Notes: generated by a model from the letters alone, not told the origin. A stretch of DNA of 64,000 nucleotides from Candidatus Faeciplasma pullistercoris (GCA_018715525.1 DVLL01000001.1:1-64000), one strand, 5' to 3'; counted from the stretch's first letter, positions 52,207-63,954 are shown. Translations and numbers: made by a program.

Positions 52207-53256
52207 ATGAGCATAAACGAAAACTCAAGATCTGACAGCTATGCTGCTGCCGGCGTAGACATCACAGCGGGATATAAAGCGGTGGAGCTTATGAAAAAGC
52301 ACATCGCCAAGACCATGACAAAGGGCGTCTGCTCCGATGTCGGAGGCTTCGGCGGACTTTTTGAGCTTGACCTTGAGGGCATTAAAAAGCCCGTTCTGGT
52401 CAGCGGCACCGACGGAGTGGGAACAAAGCTTAAGATAGCTTTTCTTATGAACAAGCATGACACAGTCGGAATAGACTGCGTGGCAATGTGCGTAAACGAC
52501 ATAATCTGCTGCGGCGCAAAACCGCTGTTCTTCCTTGACTATATCGCCTGCGGCAAGAACTATCCCGAAAAAATAGCCGACATCGTAAAGGGCGTTTGCG
52601 ACGGCTGCGTGCAGTCGGGCGCGGCGCTTATAGGCGGAGAGACGGCGGAGATGCCCGGCTTTTATCCCGAGGACGAGTATGACCTTGCGGGCTTCTCGGT
52701 GGGAGTTGTGGATAAGTCGAAGATCATAGACAACGCAAGTATGTGCGAGGGCGACGTGATGATAGCTCTTCCGTCGAGCGGCGTTCACTCAAACGGCTTC
52801 TCGCTCGTCAGAAAGGTGTTCGACGTCGAAAACGAGGACATAAAGACGCCGGTTGACGCTTTGGGCGGAAAGTCCATAGGCGAGGTTTTGCTCACGCCGA
52901 CAAAGATATACGTCAAGCCCGTGCTTGCACTGCTCGAGAGCGTAAAGGTAAAGGGAATATCCCATATAACAGGCGGCGGCTTCTACGAAAACATTCCGCG
53001 AAGCATTCCGGACGGTCTCGGCGCGCAGATAAAGATGAGCGATGTAAGAGTGCTGCCGATATTCGATCTTATAGCCAAGAAGGGCGGAATAAGCGAGCGC
53101 GACATGTTTAACACCTTCAACATGGGCGTAGGCATGTGCATAGTCGTTTCGCCGGAGGATGCGGACAGGGCTTTGGAGATTTTGCGCGCAAACGGCGAGG
53201 ATGCGTATATCATCGGCAAGACCGTAAAGTCCGACACGAAGATAGACCTTATCTGA
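52207..53256 (+). CDS. purM: Phosphoribosylformylglycinamidine cyclo-ligase
   Basis: 349 residues from ATG at 52207 (AAGGAAAGTG upstream; a TTG-started 13-codon extension is unlikely). Motifs [37 protein letters not shown] and [15 protein letters not shown]. It makes AIR from FGAM with ATP. Confidence 0.95.
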   Translation: MSINENSRSDSYAAAGVDITAGYKAVELMKKHIAKTMTKGVCSDVGGFGGLFELDLEGIKKPVLVSGTDGVGTKLKIAFLMNKHDTVGIDCVAMCVNDIICCGAKPLFFLDYIACGKNYPEKIADIVKGVCDGCVQSGAALIGGETAEMPGFYPEDEYDLAGFSVGVVDKSKIIDNASMCEGDVMIALPSSGVHSNGFSLVRKVFDVENEDIKTPVDALGGKSIGEVLLTPTKIYVKPVLALLESVKVKGISHITGGGFYENIPRSIPDGLGAQIKMSDVRVLPIFDLIAKKGGISERDMFNTFNMGVGMCIVVSPEDADRALEILRANGEDAYIIGKTVKSDTKIDLI

Positions 53257-53268
53257 CGGAGGCGCGTA

Positions 53269-53892
53269 ATGGAACAAACGGCAAAGATAGCGGTGCTCGT
53301 CTCGGGCGGAGGGACAAACCTTCAGGCGCTTATAGACGCTCAGTCTCAGGGAGTGCTGAAAAGCGGAAAAATAGCTCTTGTCATATCCAACCACAGGGAT
53401 GCGTACGCGCTTACGAGGGCTGAGAATGCCGGCATACGCACCGAGACTGTTACAAAGAGCGAGCTTGGCTCGCAGGAGGCTTTTGAGGACAGGATAATGC
53501 AGCTGCTTGACGGCGAGGGTATAGACCTTATCGTTCTGGCGGGATTTATGAGCATTTTGTCCGAACGGTTCACAAGGCATTATGAAAAAAGGATAATAAA
53601 CGTACACCCTTCGCTCATACCGTCCTTTTGCGGGCAGGGCTTTTACGGACTTAGGGTGCACGAGGCGGCTCTTGCAAGGGGAGTCAAGGTCACCGGAGCC
53701 ACGGTGCATTATGTAAACGAAGTACCGGACGGCGGAGAAATAATAATGCAAAAAGCGGTGAATGTGCGTCCGGACGACACGCCCGAAACCCTTCAAAAGA
53801 GGGTGATGAGGCTTGCCGAGTGGAAGATACTTCCCATGTCAGCCGAAAAAGTCTGCGCAGACATGGTTGTAAATAAGCAAACACATAAATAA
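53269..53892 (+). CDS. purN: Phosphoribosylglycinamide formyltransferase
   Basis: 207 residues. VLVSGGGTNLQALID, catalytic Asn-His-Asp set in NVHPSLIPSF and VPDGGEIIMQ, and GATVHYV. It transfers a formyl group from 10-formyl-THF to GAR. 12 nt after purM. Confidence 0.95.
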   Translation: MEQTAKIAVLVSGGGTNLQALIDAQSQGVLKSGKIALVISNHRDAYALTRAENAGIRTETVTKSELGSQEAFEDRIMQLLDGEGIDLIVLAGFMSILSERFTRHYEKRIINVHPSLIPSFCGQGFYGLRVHEAALARGVKVTGATVHYVNEVPDGGEIIMQKAVNVRPDDTPETLQKRVMRLAEWKILPMSAEKVCADMVVNKQTHK

Positions 53893-53909
53893 AGAAAGGC
53901 GGGAGCAGC

Positions 53910-54629
53910 ATGGATATCTACAAGATAAACGACATAGCCGAGCTTATAAAGGACAACACCTATGTCGGAAGAGGAATAGTAATAGGCAAGTCCCTTGACG
54001 GCAGGAGCGCTGTCAGCGCATACTTCATAATGGGCAGAAGCGCAAACAGCCGCAACAGAATATTTGCCGAGAAGGACGGAGTGATATACACCGAGCCGTT
54101 CGACGCATCTAAGGTTGAGGACCCCAGCCTTATAATTTATGCCGCGGTGAGAAAGTATGAAAACAAGCTCATAGTCACAAACGGCGACCAGACCGACACG
54201 ATTTATGATGGTCTTAAAGCGGGAAAGAGCTTTAGCGAGGCGCTCATGTCCCGAGAGTTTGAGCCGGACAAGCCCAATTTTACCCCCAGAATAAGCGGAA
54301 TGCTCACGTTTGAAAACGGCGATTTCAGCTATGATATGAGCATACTTAAAAGCGCGGACTCCGAGGGAACGGCTTGCAACCGCTATACCTTCTCATACGC
54401 TCCTCTAAGCGGTCTTGGACACTTCATACACACCTATGTCTGCGACGGAAACCCCATACCCACCTTCCAGGGCGAGCCGGAAAGAGTCGGGATACCAAAC
54501 GACATAGACGAGTTCACAAACAAGCTTTGGGACGCGCTCAACGAGGACAACAAGATATCCCTGTATGTAAACTACACCTGCCTGAAGACCGGAGAGCAAA
54601 AGACAAGGATAATCAATAAGAACAAATAA
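53910..54629 (+). CDS. purO: IMP cyclohydrolase of the PurO type
   Basis: 239 residues with AGAAAGGCGGGAG upstream. Opening YVGRGIVIGKSLDGRSAVSAYFIMGRSANSRNR, YAAVRKYENKLIVTNGDQTDTIYD and FEPDKPNFTPRISG match the archaeal-type IMP cyclohydrolase family, related to Ntn hydrolases and unrelated to the PurH cyclohydrolase. It closes FAICAR to IMP. Its place before a PurH that has only the formyltransferase half fits a split final step. Confidence 0.88.
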   Translation: MDIYKINDIAELIKDNTYVGRGIVIGKSLDGRSAVSAYFIMGRSANSRNRIFAEKDGVIYTEPFDASKVEDPSLIIYAAVRKYENKLIVTNGDQTDTIYDGLKAGKSFSEALMSREFEPDKPNFTPRISGMLTFENGDFSYDMSILKSADSEGTACNRYTFSYAPLSGLGHFIHTYVCDGNPIPTFQGEPERVGIPNDIDEFTNKLWDALNEDNKISLYVNYTCLKTGEQKTRIINKNK

Positions 54630-54635
54630 GACAAA

Positions 54636-54647
54636 CCGTTTATTTGG
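54636..54647 (+). promoter_or_regulatory. CCGTTTATTTGG motif before purH
   Basis: Matches 11 of 12 bases with CGGTTTATTTGG in the main pur promoter (49949-49960). The 79-nt gap between purO and purH has no clear promoter or terminator. Possible shared operator. Confidence 0.3.
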
Positions 54648-54708
54648 CGAACAAAATTTTATGTTATAGAAAGGAAGCCCTGCGTTAAGCATAGGCACGG
54701 TGAAAAAA

Positions 54709-55893
54709 ATGAAAGAGTTTGAACTGAAGTACGGCTGTAACCCCAACCAAAAGCCCGCCAAGATATTTATGGCAAACGGCAGCGACCTGCCGATAGAGAT
54801 CCTTTGCGGCAAGCCCGGATACATCAACTTCCTTGATGCGTTCAACAGCTGGCAGCTTGTAAAGGAGCTTAAGGAGGCGACGGGACTTCCCTGCGCCACA
54901 TCATTCAAGCACGTCAGCCCCACGTCTGCCGCAGTCGGCATAAAGCTCTCCGAAAAGCTCAAGAAGGCGTGCTTTGTAGACGACGTGCCGCAGCTTGACG
55001 ATTCTCCGCTCGCATGCGCATACGCAAGAGCCAGAGGAACGGACAGAATGTGCTCCTTCGGCGACTGGGTGGCTTTGTCCGACGTGTGCGACGTGACAAC
55101 CGCAAAGCTCATGAAAAGAGAGGTTTCGGACGGCGTAATAGCTCCCGGATACGAGCCGGAGGCTCTTGAAATCCTCAAGACAAAGCGCAAGGGCAGCTAC
55201 AATATAGTAAAAATCGATCCCGACTACGTCCCCGACCCGATAGAGCATAAGCAGGTGTTCGGCGTGACCTTTGAGCAGGGCAGAAACAACTTTAAAATCG
55301 ACCGCTCCCTGCTCACAAACATAGTTACCGAGAACAAAAACCTCCCTGAGGAGGCGGTAAGAGACCTCATCATATCCTTAATAACCCTTAAATACACCCA
55401 GTCCAACTCGGTGTGCTTTGCATACGACGGACAGGCTATAGGCGTAGGCGCGGGACAGCAGTCGAGAATCCACTGCACACGTTTGGCAGGCTCAAAAGCC
55501 GACACATGGTTCTTGCGCCAGTGCGACAAGGTTTTAAACCTTCCCTTCAAGGACGGAATAGGCAGACCCGACCGCGACAACGTCATAGACGGCTACATAA
55601 ACAAGAACGAGGAGGACGTGTGCGCGGGCGGAATCTGGCAGAAGTACTTCACCACACAGCCTGAGCCGCTCACCGCAGAGGAGGCAAGGGCGTACCTTGA
55701 CACAATCACCGGCGTGTCCTTAGGTTCCGATGCGTTCTTCCCGTTTGACGACAATATAGAAAGAGCGCACCGCAGCGGCGTGATGTACGTTGCGGAGCCG
55801 GGCGGCTCGATAAGAGACGATGTTTGCATAGAACGCTGCAACAAGTACGGCATGGTAATGGCGTTCACCGGCATGCGTCTGTTCCACCACTAA
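54709..55893 (+). CDS. purH: AICAR formyltransferase (stand-alone PurH C-domain)
   Basis: 394 residues from ATG at 54709 (MKEFELKYGCNPNQ, the usual family start; GTG three codons earlier is possible). It has the transformylase motif CATSFKHVSPTSAAVG with the Lys-His catalytic pair and QSRIHCTRLAGSKADTWFLRQ, but no N-terminal IMP cyclohydrolase (MGS-like) domain, so it is about 120-130 residues shorter than fused PurH. It formylates AICAR; PurO then closes the ring. Confidence 0.92.
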   Translation: MKEFELKYGCNPNQKPAKIFMANGSDLPIEILCGKPGYINFLDAFNSWQLVKELKEATGLPCATSFKHVSPTSAAVGIKLSEKLKKACFVDDVPQLDDSPLACAYARARGTDRMCSFGDWVALSDVCDVTTAKLMKREVSDGVIAPGYEPEALEILKTKRKGSYNIVKIDPDYVPDPIEHKQVFGVTFEQGRNNFKIDRSLLTNIVTENKNLPEEAVRDLIISLITLKYTQSNSVCFAYDGQAIGVGAGQQSRIHCTRLAGSKADTWFLRQCDKVLNLPFKDGIGRPDRDNVIDGYINKNEEDVCAGGIWQKYFTTQPEPLTAEEARAYLDTITGVSLGSDAFFPFDDNIERAHRSGVMYVAEPGGSIRDDVCIERCNKYGMVMAFTGMRLFHH

Positions 55894-55899
55894 ACCGCC

Positions 55900-57186
<1,287 letters not shown>

Positions 57187-57218
57187 AATAAGCTTTGCCA
57201 GGAAAGGTATTGATGTAA

Positions 57219-60200
57219 ATGGTATATAGAGTTTATGTTGAAAAGAAGAAAGAGCTTGCGCAGGAGGCAAAGACGCTTCTGTCCGACGCTCATGCATTCT
57301 TAGGCATTTCTTCCCTCAGCGACGTGAGGGTTATAAACCGCTACGACGCGGAAAACATCTCATCGGAGCTTTTTAACTACGCAAAAAAGACGGTGTTCTC
57401 AGAGCCGCAGCTCGACATTGTATGTGACGAGCCGGAGCTTGAGGGAGCATACGTGTTTGCGGTAGAGTATCTGCCCGGACAGTTTGACCAGCGTGCAGAC
57501 TCCGCCGCACAGTGCATACAGATAATATCGCAGGGCGAAAGGCCTCTCATACGCACCGCAAAGGTGTACGCACTTTACGGCGACCTCAGCGACAGCGACA
57601 TCGCAGAGATTAAAAAGTACGTCATAAATCCGGTTGAGGCGAGAGAGGCGTCGCTTGATAAGCCGCAGACCCTGCACATCAAGTACGACATCCCCACCGA
57701 GGTAAAAACCCTCGACGGCTTTACAAAGCTCGACAGAGAGGGACTTGAGGCGTTTGTAAACGAGTACAGCCTTGCAATGGACGCCGACGACATAGCGTTC
57801 TGCCAGGATTACTTCAAGTCGGAGAATCGCGACCCTACTATCACCGAAATAAGAATGATAGACACATATTGGTCCGACCACTGCCGACACACCACCTTCT
57901 TAACGCAGATAGACAGCGTGAGCTTTGAGGATGAGCTTTTGCAGCAGGCGTATGACGAGTATATCTCCGTGAGAAAGGAGCTTGGACGCACAAAGCCCGT
58001 ATGCCTTATGGACATAGCCACCCTTGCGGCAAAGTATCTTAAAAAGCAGGGCAAGCTCGATAAGCTCGACGAGTCGGAGGAGATAAACGCCTGCACCGTA
58101 AAGATAGACGTGAACGTGGACGGCGTAAAAGAGCCGTGGCTGCTACTGTTCAAGAACGAGACGCATAACCATCCGACGGAAATAGAGCCGTTCGGAGGCG
58201 CTGCCACATGTATAGGCGGAGCTATAAGAGACCCGCTTTCGGGAAGGTCTTACGTGTACGGCGCGATGAGAGTCACCGGAGCCGCCGACCCCTTAAAGCC
58301 GATAAGCGAGACCATAAAGGGCAAGCTCCCTCAAAGAAAGATTGTGACAACCGCTGCGGCGGGATACTCTTCGTACGGCAACCAGATAGGACTTGCCACC
58401 GGCATAGTCGATGAAATATACCATCCCGGATACGCCGCAAAGAGAATGGAGATAGGCGCTGTAATAGCTGCCACCCCCGCCGAAAACGTAAGGCGCGAGG
58501 TGCCCGCTCCGGGAGATGTCGTGATACTCCTTGGCGGAAGTACGGGACGCGACGGCTGCGGCGGAGCAACCGGTTCCTCAAAGTCTCACACCGCAAAGTC
58601 GCTTGAGACATGCGGCGCAGAGGTTCAAAAGGGAAATGCCCCCGAGGAGAGAAAGCTTCAAAGGCTGTTCAGAAATAAGCAGGCGTGCCTGATGATCAAG
58701 CGCTGCAACGACTTCGGCGCGGGAGGCGTATCGGTGGCAATAGGCGAGCTTGCGGACGGCTTGGAAATAGACCTCAACGCCGTTCCCAAAAAGTATGAGG
58801 GACTTGACGGCACGGAGCTTGCAATAAGCGAATCTCAGGAGAGAATGGCTGTTGTTGTGGAGCCGCAGAACGTGTCAAAGTTTTTGGAGCTTGCAAAAAC
58901 CGAAAACCTTCAGGCGTGCCCTGTAGCTGTGGTCAAGCAGGAGCCGAGACTTAAAATGAACTGGAACGGCAAAACCATAGTTAATATAAGCCGCGAGTTC
59001 TTAAATTCAAACGGCGCGCCTAAGCATATAGACATCGCACCCGCTGCCCCCGACGACATATCAAAGACGGTTTCGGGCAGCTTTACGGATAACTACACAG
59101 CCTGCGCTCAGGATCTGAACATGTGCTCAAAGAGAGGACTTTCGGAGCGCTTTGACTCTACCATAGGCGCGGGAACTGTTTTGATGCCGTTCGGCGGAAA
59201 GAATCAGCTCACCCCCATTCAGGCGATGGTTCAAAAGATATCCGTCGAGAAAAAACACACCGACGACTGCTCGCTCATGTCCTTCGGATATAACCCCTTT
59301 ATAACCGAAATAAGCCCTTACCACGGCTCATACCTTGCAGTTGTCGAGTCGGTCTGCAAGCTCATAGCTTCCGGCGCAGACTTTAAGGATGTATACCTGA
59401 CCTTCCAGGAGTACTTTGAGCACCCCAACCGCGACCCCAAGCGCTGGGGAAAGCCTTTGGCTGCGCTTTTGGGCGCATTTAAGGCTCAGCTCGAGCTTGG
59501 CATAGGCGCTATAGGCGGAAAGGACTCAATGAGCGGAACGTTTGAGGACCTTGACGTTCCTCCTACGCTCGTGTCATTTGCCGTGACAACCTCCACCACC
59601 GACAGGATAGTGTCTAACGACTTCAAGGGCGCAGGACATAAGGTAGCGATACTTCGCCCCGAGTTTGATGGAAACGGACTTCCCGCCACAAGCTCGCTTG
59701 TGGAGCTTATGAACAGGGTCAGCGGACTGCTCAGGGAAAAGAAGGCGGTTTCATGCTATACACCCGGCATGGGCGGAATAGCAGAGGCGGTCATGAAGGC
59801 TTGCTTAGGAAACGGCTTGGGCTTTAAGTACGACGACAAGATGACCGTCGAAAAGATATTCGGCTACAGCTACGGCTGCTTCCTGCTTGAGATGGCGGAC
59901 GGCGAAAACATCGACGCCGAGCTTGTGGGAACCACAACCGACGACGGACAGATAAGCTACAAGGATGAGACGCTTGCAATCGGCAAGCTGCTGTCGCTGT
60001 ATGAGGACAAGCTCGAAAGCGTCTACAGCTGCAACATCAAAAACAGCGGCACAAAGTTTGAAAACTTCTCTTACAGCGTCCAAAGCCACAAGACAGCCGC
60101 AGTAAAGTGCGCGCGTCCTAAGGTCTTAATACCCGCATTCCCGGGAACAAACTGCGAGTACGACAGCGCAAAAGCCGTTTCGGACGCAGGAGCGGAGCCT

Positions 60201-60911
60201 GAAATACTTGTCATAAACAACTTAAGCGCAGACGGCATAAGCGCAAGCGTCGACCGCTTTGCAAAGCTTTTGAAGGACGCTCAGATGGTGTTCATCCCCG
60301 GCGGATTCTCCGGCGGAGACGAGCCTGACGGAAGCGGCAAGTTCATAACCGCATTCTTCCGCAACGCCGCAATAAAAGAAGGCGTGACGGAGCTGCTTGA
60401 GCAAAGAGACGGACTTATGTGCGGCATATGCAACGGATTCCAGGCTCTTATCAAACTCGGACTCGTTCCCTACGGAAAGATAATCGACACCGACGAAAAC
60501 TGCCCCACACTCACCTTCAACACCATAGGCAGACACCAGTCGAGAATAGTGAGAACGAGAATAGCCTCCAACAAGTCCCCGTGGCTCAGCCTGATGAACG
60601 TGGGCGACATAGTAAGCGTGCCGATTTCTCACGGCGAGGGCAGGTTCTTAGCAAGCGATGAGCTGATAGCAAAGCTTGCCCAAAACGGTCAGATAGCCAC
60701 CCAGTACGTAGACTTTGACGGCAACGCCACCGGCGACATTCACTTCAACCCCAACGACTCCGCATACGCCATTGAGGGCATAACCTCCCCCGACGGCAGA
60801 GTGTTCGGAAAGATGGGACACAGCGAAAGAGTCGGCTCCGGTCTTTATAAGAACGTCCCCGGCAACTACAATATCAGAATGTTTGAGGCGGCAGTAAAGT
60901 ACTTTAAGTGA
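57219..60911 (+). CDS. purL: Phosphoribosylformylglycinamidine synthase, single chain
   Basis: 1230 residues. The fused large form: linker and PurS-like N-terminal region, two PurM-like halves (NETHNHPTEIEPFGGAATCIGG, NDFGAGGVSVAIGELADG, GGKDSMSGTFEDLDVPPTL), and a C-terminal class I glutaminase (VLIPAFPGTNCEYDSA, nucleophile Cys in MCGICNGFQAL, His in SHGEGRF). It makes FGAM from FGAR, glutamine and ATP. Last gene of the pur operon. Confidence 0.95.
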   Translation: MVYRVYVEKKKELAQEAKTLLSDAHAFLGISSLSDVRVINRYDAENISSELFNYAKKTVFSEPQLDIVCDEPELEGAYVFAVEYLPGQFDQRADSAAQCIQIISQGERPLIRTAKVYALYGDLSDSDIAEIKKYVINPVEAREASLDKPQTLHIKYDIPTEVKTLDGFTKLDREGLEAFVNEYSLAMDADDIAFCQDYFKSENRDPTITEIRMIDTYWSDHCRHTTFLTQIDSVSFEDELLQQAYDEYISVRKELGRTKPVCLMDIATLAAKYLKKQGKLDKLDESEEINACTVKIDVNVDGVKEPWLLLFKNETHNHPTEIEPFGGAATCIGGAIRDPLSGRSYVYGAMRVTGAADPLKPISETIKGKLPQRKIVTTAAAGYSSYGNQIGLATGIVDEIYHPGYAAKRMEIGAVIAATPAENVRREVPAPGDVVILLGGSTGRDGCGGATGSSKSHTAKSLETCGAEVQKGNAPEERKLQRLFRNKQACLMIKRCNDFGAGGVSVAIGELADGLEIDLNAVPKKYEGLDGTELAISESQERMAVVVEPQNVSKFLELAKTENLQACPVAVVKQEPRLKMNWNGKTIVNISREFLNSNGAPKHIDIAPAAPDDISKTVSGSFTDNYTACAQDLNMCSKRGLSERFDSTIGAGTVLMPFGGKNQLTPIQAMVQKISVEKKHTDDCSLMSFGYNPFITEISPYHGSYLAVVESVCKLIASGADFKDVYLTFQEYFEHPNRDPKRWGKPLAALLGAFKAQLELGIGAIGGKDSMSGTFEDLDVPPTLVSFAVTTSTTDRIVSNDFKGAGHKVAILRPEFDGNGLPATSSLVELMNRVSGLLREKKAVSCYTPGMGGIAEAVMKACLGNGLGFKYDDKMTVEKIFGYSYGCFLLEMADGENIDAELVGTTTDDGQISYKDETLAIGKLLSLYEDKLESVYSCNIKNSGTKFENFSYSVQSHKTAAVKCARPKVLIPAFPGTNCEYDSAKAVSDAGAEPEILVINNLSADGISASVDRFAKLLKDAQMVFIPGGFSGGDEPDGSGKFITAFFRNAAIKEGVTELLEQRDGLMCGICNGFQALIKLGLVPYGKIIDTDENCPTLTFNTIGRHQSRIVRTRIASNKSPWLSLMNVGDIVSVPISHGEGRFLASDELIAKLAQNGQIATQYVDFDGNATGDIHFNPNDSAYAIEGITSPDGRVFGKMGHSERVGSGLYKNVPGNYNIRMFEAAVKYFK

Positions 60912-61101
60912 TAATTTTTCGTCCGCAGCAGGGCACACTTTGCATGCCGCCCGCTGCGGATGAATATAATGTGCATATGTATGCATAGGGCTCATAGGGC
61001 GCACCGCGGTGTACGGCTGTAGGCAAAATCGCCAATAGCTGCGCGCGTTTTTGCGGGTTTTTGTTCAGGCGTACGAATTGAGAAGATTTCATGCAAAGCT
61101 A

Positions 61102-61130
61102 TTGAATATTTATTCACCGTGTGATATATT
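61102..61130 (+). promoter_or_regulatory. arg operon promoter overlapped by a perfect ARG box
   Basis: TTGAAT (61102-61107), 17-nt spacer, TATATT (61125-61130). TGAATATTTATTCA (61103-61116) is a perfect ArgR operator half-array covering the -35. A weaker TATATTTATA palindrome lies ~30 nt downstream (about 61148-61157). DNA from 60912 to 61101 has a GC-rich hairpin after purL (CCGCAGC/GCTGCGG) and no gene. Confidence 0.8.
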
Positions 61131-61213
61131 TTTCTCGATAAAAATGTATATTTATAAATCCCGCGGCAGTCATGCAGGGCGATGAGCGGGAATCGAAAGG
61201 CGAGGAATTAAGC

Positions 61214-62443
61214 ATGAAGAAAGAAAACATCAAAAAGATCGTTTTGGCATATTCCGGCGGACTTGATACATCAATAATCATCCCGTGGCTGAAGGAAAAC
61301 TACAACAATCCCGAGATAATAGCCGTTTCGGGAAACGTAGGACAGGCAGGCGAGCTTGAGGGACTTGAAGAGAAGGCGTTAAAGACCGGTGCGTCCAAGA
61401 TATACATCGAGGATCTCACTAAGGAGTTTTTGGAGGACTACGTGTTCCCCTGCGTTCAGGCGGGAGCGCTTTATGAGGACTATATGCTCGGAACGGCGTT
61501 TGCACGTCCTCCGATAGCAAAGAGAATAGCGGAGATCGCCATTGCCGAAGGGGCGGACGCCATTTGCCACGGCTGCACCGGAAAGGGCAACGACCAAGTT
61601 AGGTTCGAGCTTGCCATAAAGGCGTTTGCGCCCGACATGCCGATAATCGCACCTTGGAGAGAGTGGAACATCAGATCCCGCGACGAGGAGATAGACTACG
61701 CCGAGGCGCACAACGTTCCCCTCAAAATCAGCCGCGAGACCAACTACTCAAAGGACAAGAACATTTGGCACCTTTCGCACGAGGGACTTGACCTTGAGGA
61801 CCCCGCAAACGAGCCTCAGTACAACAAGCCCGGATTCCTCGAGATGGGCGTGTCCCCCGAGATGGCTCCCGACAAGCCGACATACGTCAAGATTCACTTT
61901 GAGCAGGGAATACCCACCGCAATAGACGGCAGGCAGATGGACTCGGTAGAGCTTGTGTCAACTCTTAATAAGCTCGGCGGCGAAAACGGCATAGGACTTT
62001 TGGACATTGTTGAAAACCGCCTTGTCGGCATGAAGTGCCGCGGCGTTTACGAGACCCCCGGCGGAGCTATCCTCTACAAGGCGCACAAGGTTTTGGAGAC
62101 CATATGCCTTGACAAGGAGACCGCACACTTCAAGTCGCATGTTGCGCAGAAGCTTGCGGAGCTTGTCTACAACGCTCAGTGGTTCACACCTCTCACAGAG
62201 GCTATACTCAGCTTTGTAAAGACTACTCAAAAGACCGTCACCGGCGACGTCACCCTAAAGCTTTATAAGGGCAACATGATAAACGCAGGCGTTACATCCC
62301 CGTACTCGCTTTACGATTCCGAGATTGCCACATTTGACGAGGACGAGGTATACAACCAGGCCGACTCCGCCGGATTCATAAACCTTTACGGCTTGCCGAT
62401 AAAGGTGTACGCTAAGATGAAGGAAAAGAACGGCTTAAAGTAA
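61214..62443 (+). CDS. argG: Argininosuccinate synthase
   Basis: 409 residues from ATG at 61214 (AAAGGCGAGG upstream; earlier in-frame codons lie in the leader). ATP-pyrophosphatase P-loop [38 protein letters not shown] and [12 protein letters not shown]. It condenses citrulline and aspartate. First gene of argG-argH-argF, under ArgR control by the box upstream. Confidence 0.96.
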   Translation: MKKENIKKIVLAYSGGLDTSIIIPWLKENYNNPEIIAVSGNVGQAGELEGLEEKALKTGASKIYIEDLTKEFLEDYVFPCVQAGALYEDYMLGTAFARPPIAKRIAEIAIAEGADAICHGCTGKGNDQVRFELAIKAFAPDMPIIAPWREWNIRSRDEEIDYAEAHNVPLKISRETNYSKDKNIWHLSHEGLDLEDPANEPQYNKPGFLEMGVSPEMAPDKPTYVKIHFEQGIPTAIDGRQMDSVELVSTLNKLGGENGIGLLDIVENRLVGMKCRGVYETPGGAILYKAHKVLETICLDKETAHFKSHVAQKLAELVYNAQWFTPLTEAILSFVKTTQKTVTGDVTLKLYKGNMINAGVTSPYSLYDSEIATFDEDEVYNQADSAGFINLYGLPIKVYAKMKEKNGLK

Positions 62444-62468
62444 TTCACAACATTTTCAGCGAGAAAAA

Positions 62469-62501
62469 GTCCCTCATTTATAAGGCTTATAAGTGGGGGA
62501 C
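62469..62501 (+). promoter_or_regulatory. Long hairpin between argG and argH
   Basis: GTCCCTCATTTATAA can pair over about 14 bp with TTATAAGTGGGGGAC (two G-U pairs), followed within 6 nt by GATTTTTA. It may be a partial terminator or an mRNA processing hairpin that sets the argG to argH ratio. Confidence 0.5.
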
Positions 62502-62534
62502 ACTTGATTTTTATCGGTTAAAGGTGGTTTAGCT

Positions 62535-63926
62535 ATGGAAAAGATGTGGGCAGGAAGAACAAGCGGCGAGACAGACGCCGTAGCGGATGATTTTAACTCA
62601 TCCATACGCTTTGATTCGAGGATGTACCGCCAGGACATAACGGGAAGCATCGCTCATGCGCAGATGCTCGGCGCATGCGGCATAATAACCCCCGAGGAGG
62701 CTGACGGGCTTACCGCCGGACTTGCGGGAATACTTGACGACCTCGAGAGCGGCAAGCTCAAAATAGACTACGGCTGCGAGGATATACACATGTTTGTCGA
62801 GCAGGTATTGACCCAAAGAACAGGCGATCTCGGCAAGAAGCTTCACACAGCAAGAAGCCGCAACGACCAGGTTGCACTCGACACGAGAATGTATCTGCGG
62901 GACGAAACGGACGAAATAATCAAGCTTTTAAAGGAGCTTGTCGGCGTCGTGACCGACCGCGCCGAGGAGTACAAGAGCTGCGTCATGCCGGGATACACTC
63001 ACCTTCAAAGAGCACAGCCGATAACCTTCGGGCATCACCTCATGGCGTATTCCATGATGCTTTTGCGCGATATAGACAGACTTACGGACTCAAGAAGAAG
63101 GCTGAACGTCTCGCCTATAGGCTCCTGCGCACTTGCAGGAACAACATACATGACAAACCGCGCGTTTGAGGCTGAAAAGCTCGGCTTTGACGGCGTGTGC
63201 ATGAACAGCATAGACGGCGTGTCGGACAGGGACTTCTGCGCGGAGCTTCTTGGCGATATAGCGATAATCATGATGCACCTTTCGAGATTTTCGGAGGAGA
63301 TAGTGCTGTGGTCGAGCTGGGAGTTTAAGTTCATAGAGCTTTCGGACAGCTTCACAACCGGCTCTTCAATCATGCCGCAAAAGAAAAACCCCGACATGGC
63401 AGAGCTTGTCAGGGGAAAGACGGGACGAGTGTACGGTGACCTTATGTCGCTGCTCACCGTTCTCAAGGGCTTGCCTTTGGCATATAACAAGGATATGCAG
63501 GAGGACAAGGAAGGCGTGTTTGACTCCTGCGACACGGTCAAGATGTGCCTTAAGGTGTTTATAGGAATGATAAGAACCTTTAAGGCTCTGCCGGAAAACA
63601 TGATAAAAGCCGCACAAAAAGGCTTTATAAACGCCACAGACCTTGCGGACTACCTTGTGAGAAAGGGACTTCCGTTCAGAACGGCGTACAAAATCTGCGG
63701 TCAGATTGTAGCTGAGTGCATAGAGCGGGGATGCGTGCTTGAAAATCTGCCGCTTGAGCGGTACAAGAGCGCATGCGAGCTGTTTGATAAGGATTTGTAT
63801 GACGATATAAGCCTTGCTAAGTGCGTGGAGAAAAGAATAAGCTACGGCGGAACGTCTGTAGCTTCTGTCGAGGCTCAGATAGCCTCAGTCAGAAGCGCGC
63901 TCAATACGCCTGATATTCTCAAATAA
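62535..63926 (+). CDS. argH: Argininosuccinate lyase
   Basis: 463 residues. MWAGRTSGETD opening, TARSRNDQVALDTRMYLRD, PGYTHLQRAQPITFGHHL and the fumarase/aspartase signature GSSIMPQKKNPDMAE with the catalytic Ser loop. It splits argininosuccinate to arginine and fumarate. Confidence 0.96.
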   Translation: MEKMWAGRTSGETDAVADDFNSSIRFDSRMYRQDITGSIAHAQMLGACGIITPEEADGLTAGLAGILDDLESGKLKIDYGCEDIHMFVEQVLTQRTGDLGKKLHTARSRNDQVALDTRMYLRDETDEIIKLLKELVGVVTDRAEEYKSCVMPGYTHLQRAQPITFGHHLMAYSMMLLRDIDRLTDSRRRLNVSPIGSCALAGTTYMTNRAFEAEKLGFDGVCMNSIDGVSDRDFCAELLGDIAIIMMHLSRFSEEIVLWSSWEFKFIELSDSFTTGSSIMPQKKNPDMAELVRGKTGRVYGDLMSLLTVLKGLPLAYNKDMQEDKEGVFDSCDTVKMCLKVFIGMIRTFKALPENMIKAAQKGFINATDLADYLVRKGLPFRTAYKICGQIVAECIERGCVLENLPLERYKSACELFDKDLYDDISLAKCVEKRISYGGTSVASVEAQIASVRSALNTPDILK

Positions 63927-63954
63927 CTTGGTGCAGATAACGGAGGACAAAGAT

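Noticed and set aside
52789-53796. 335-codon antisense frame across purM and purN
   Set aside because: Spans two well-defined genes in reverse and has no ribosome site or known motif.
54648-54666. PurR-type box (CGAAC) before purH
   Set aside because: CGAACAAAAT resembles half a PurBox, but no second inverted box at the expected spacing was found.
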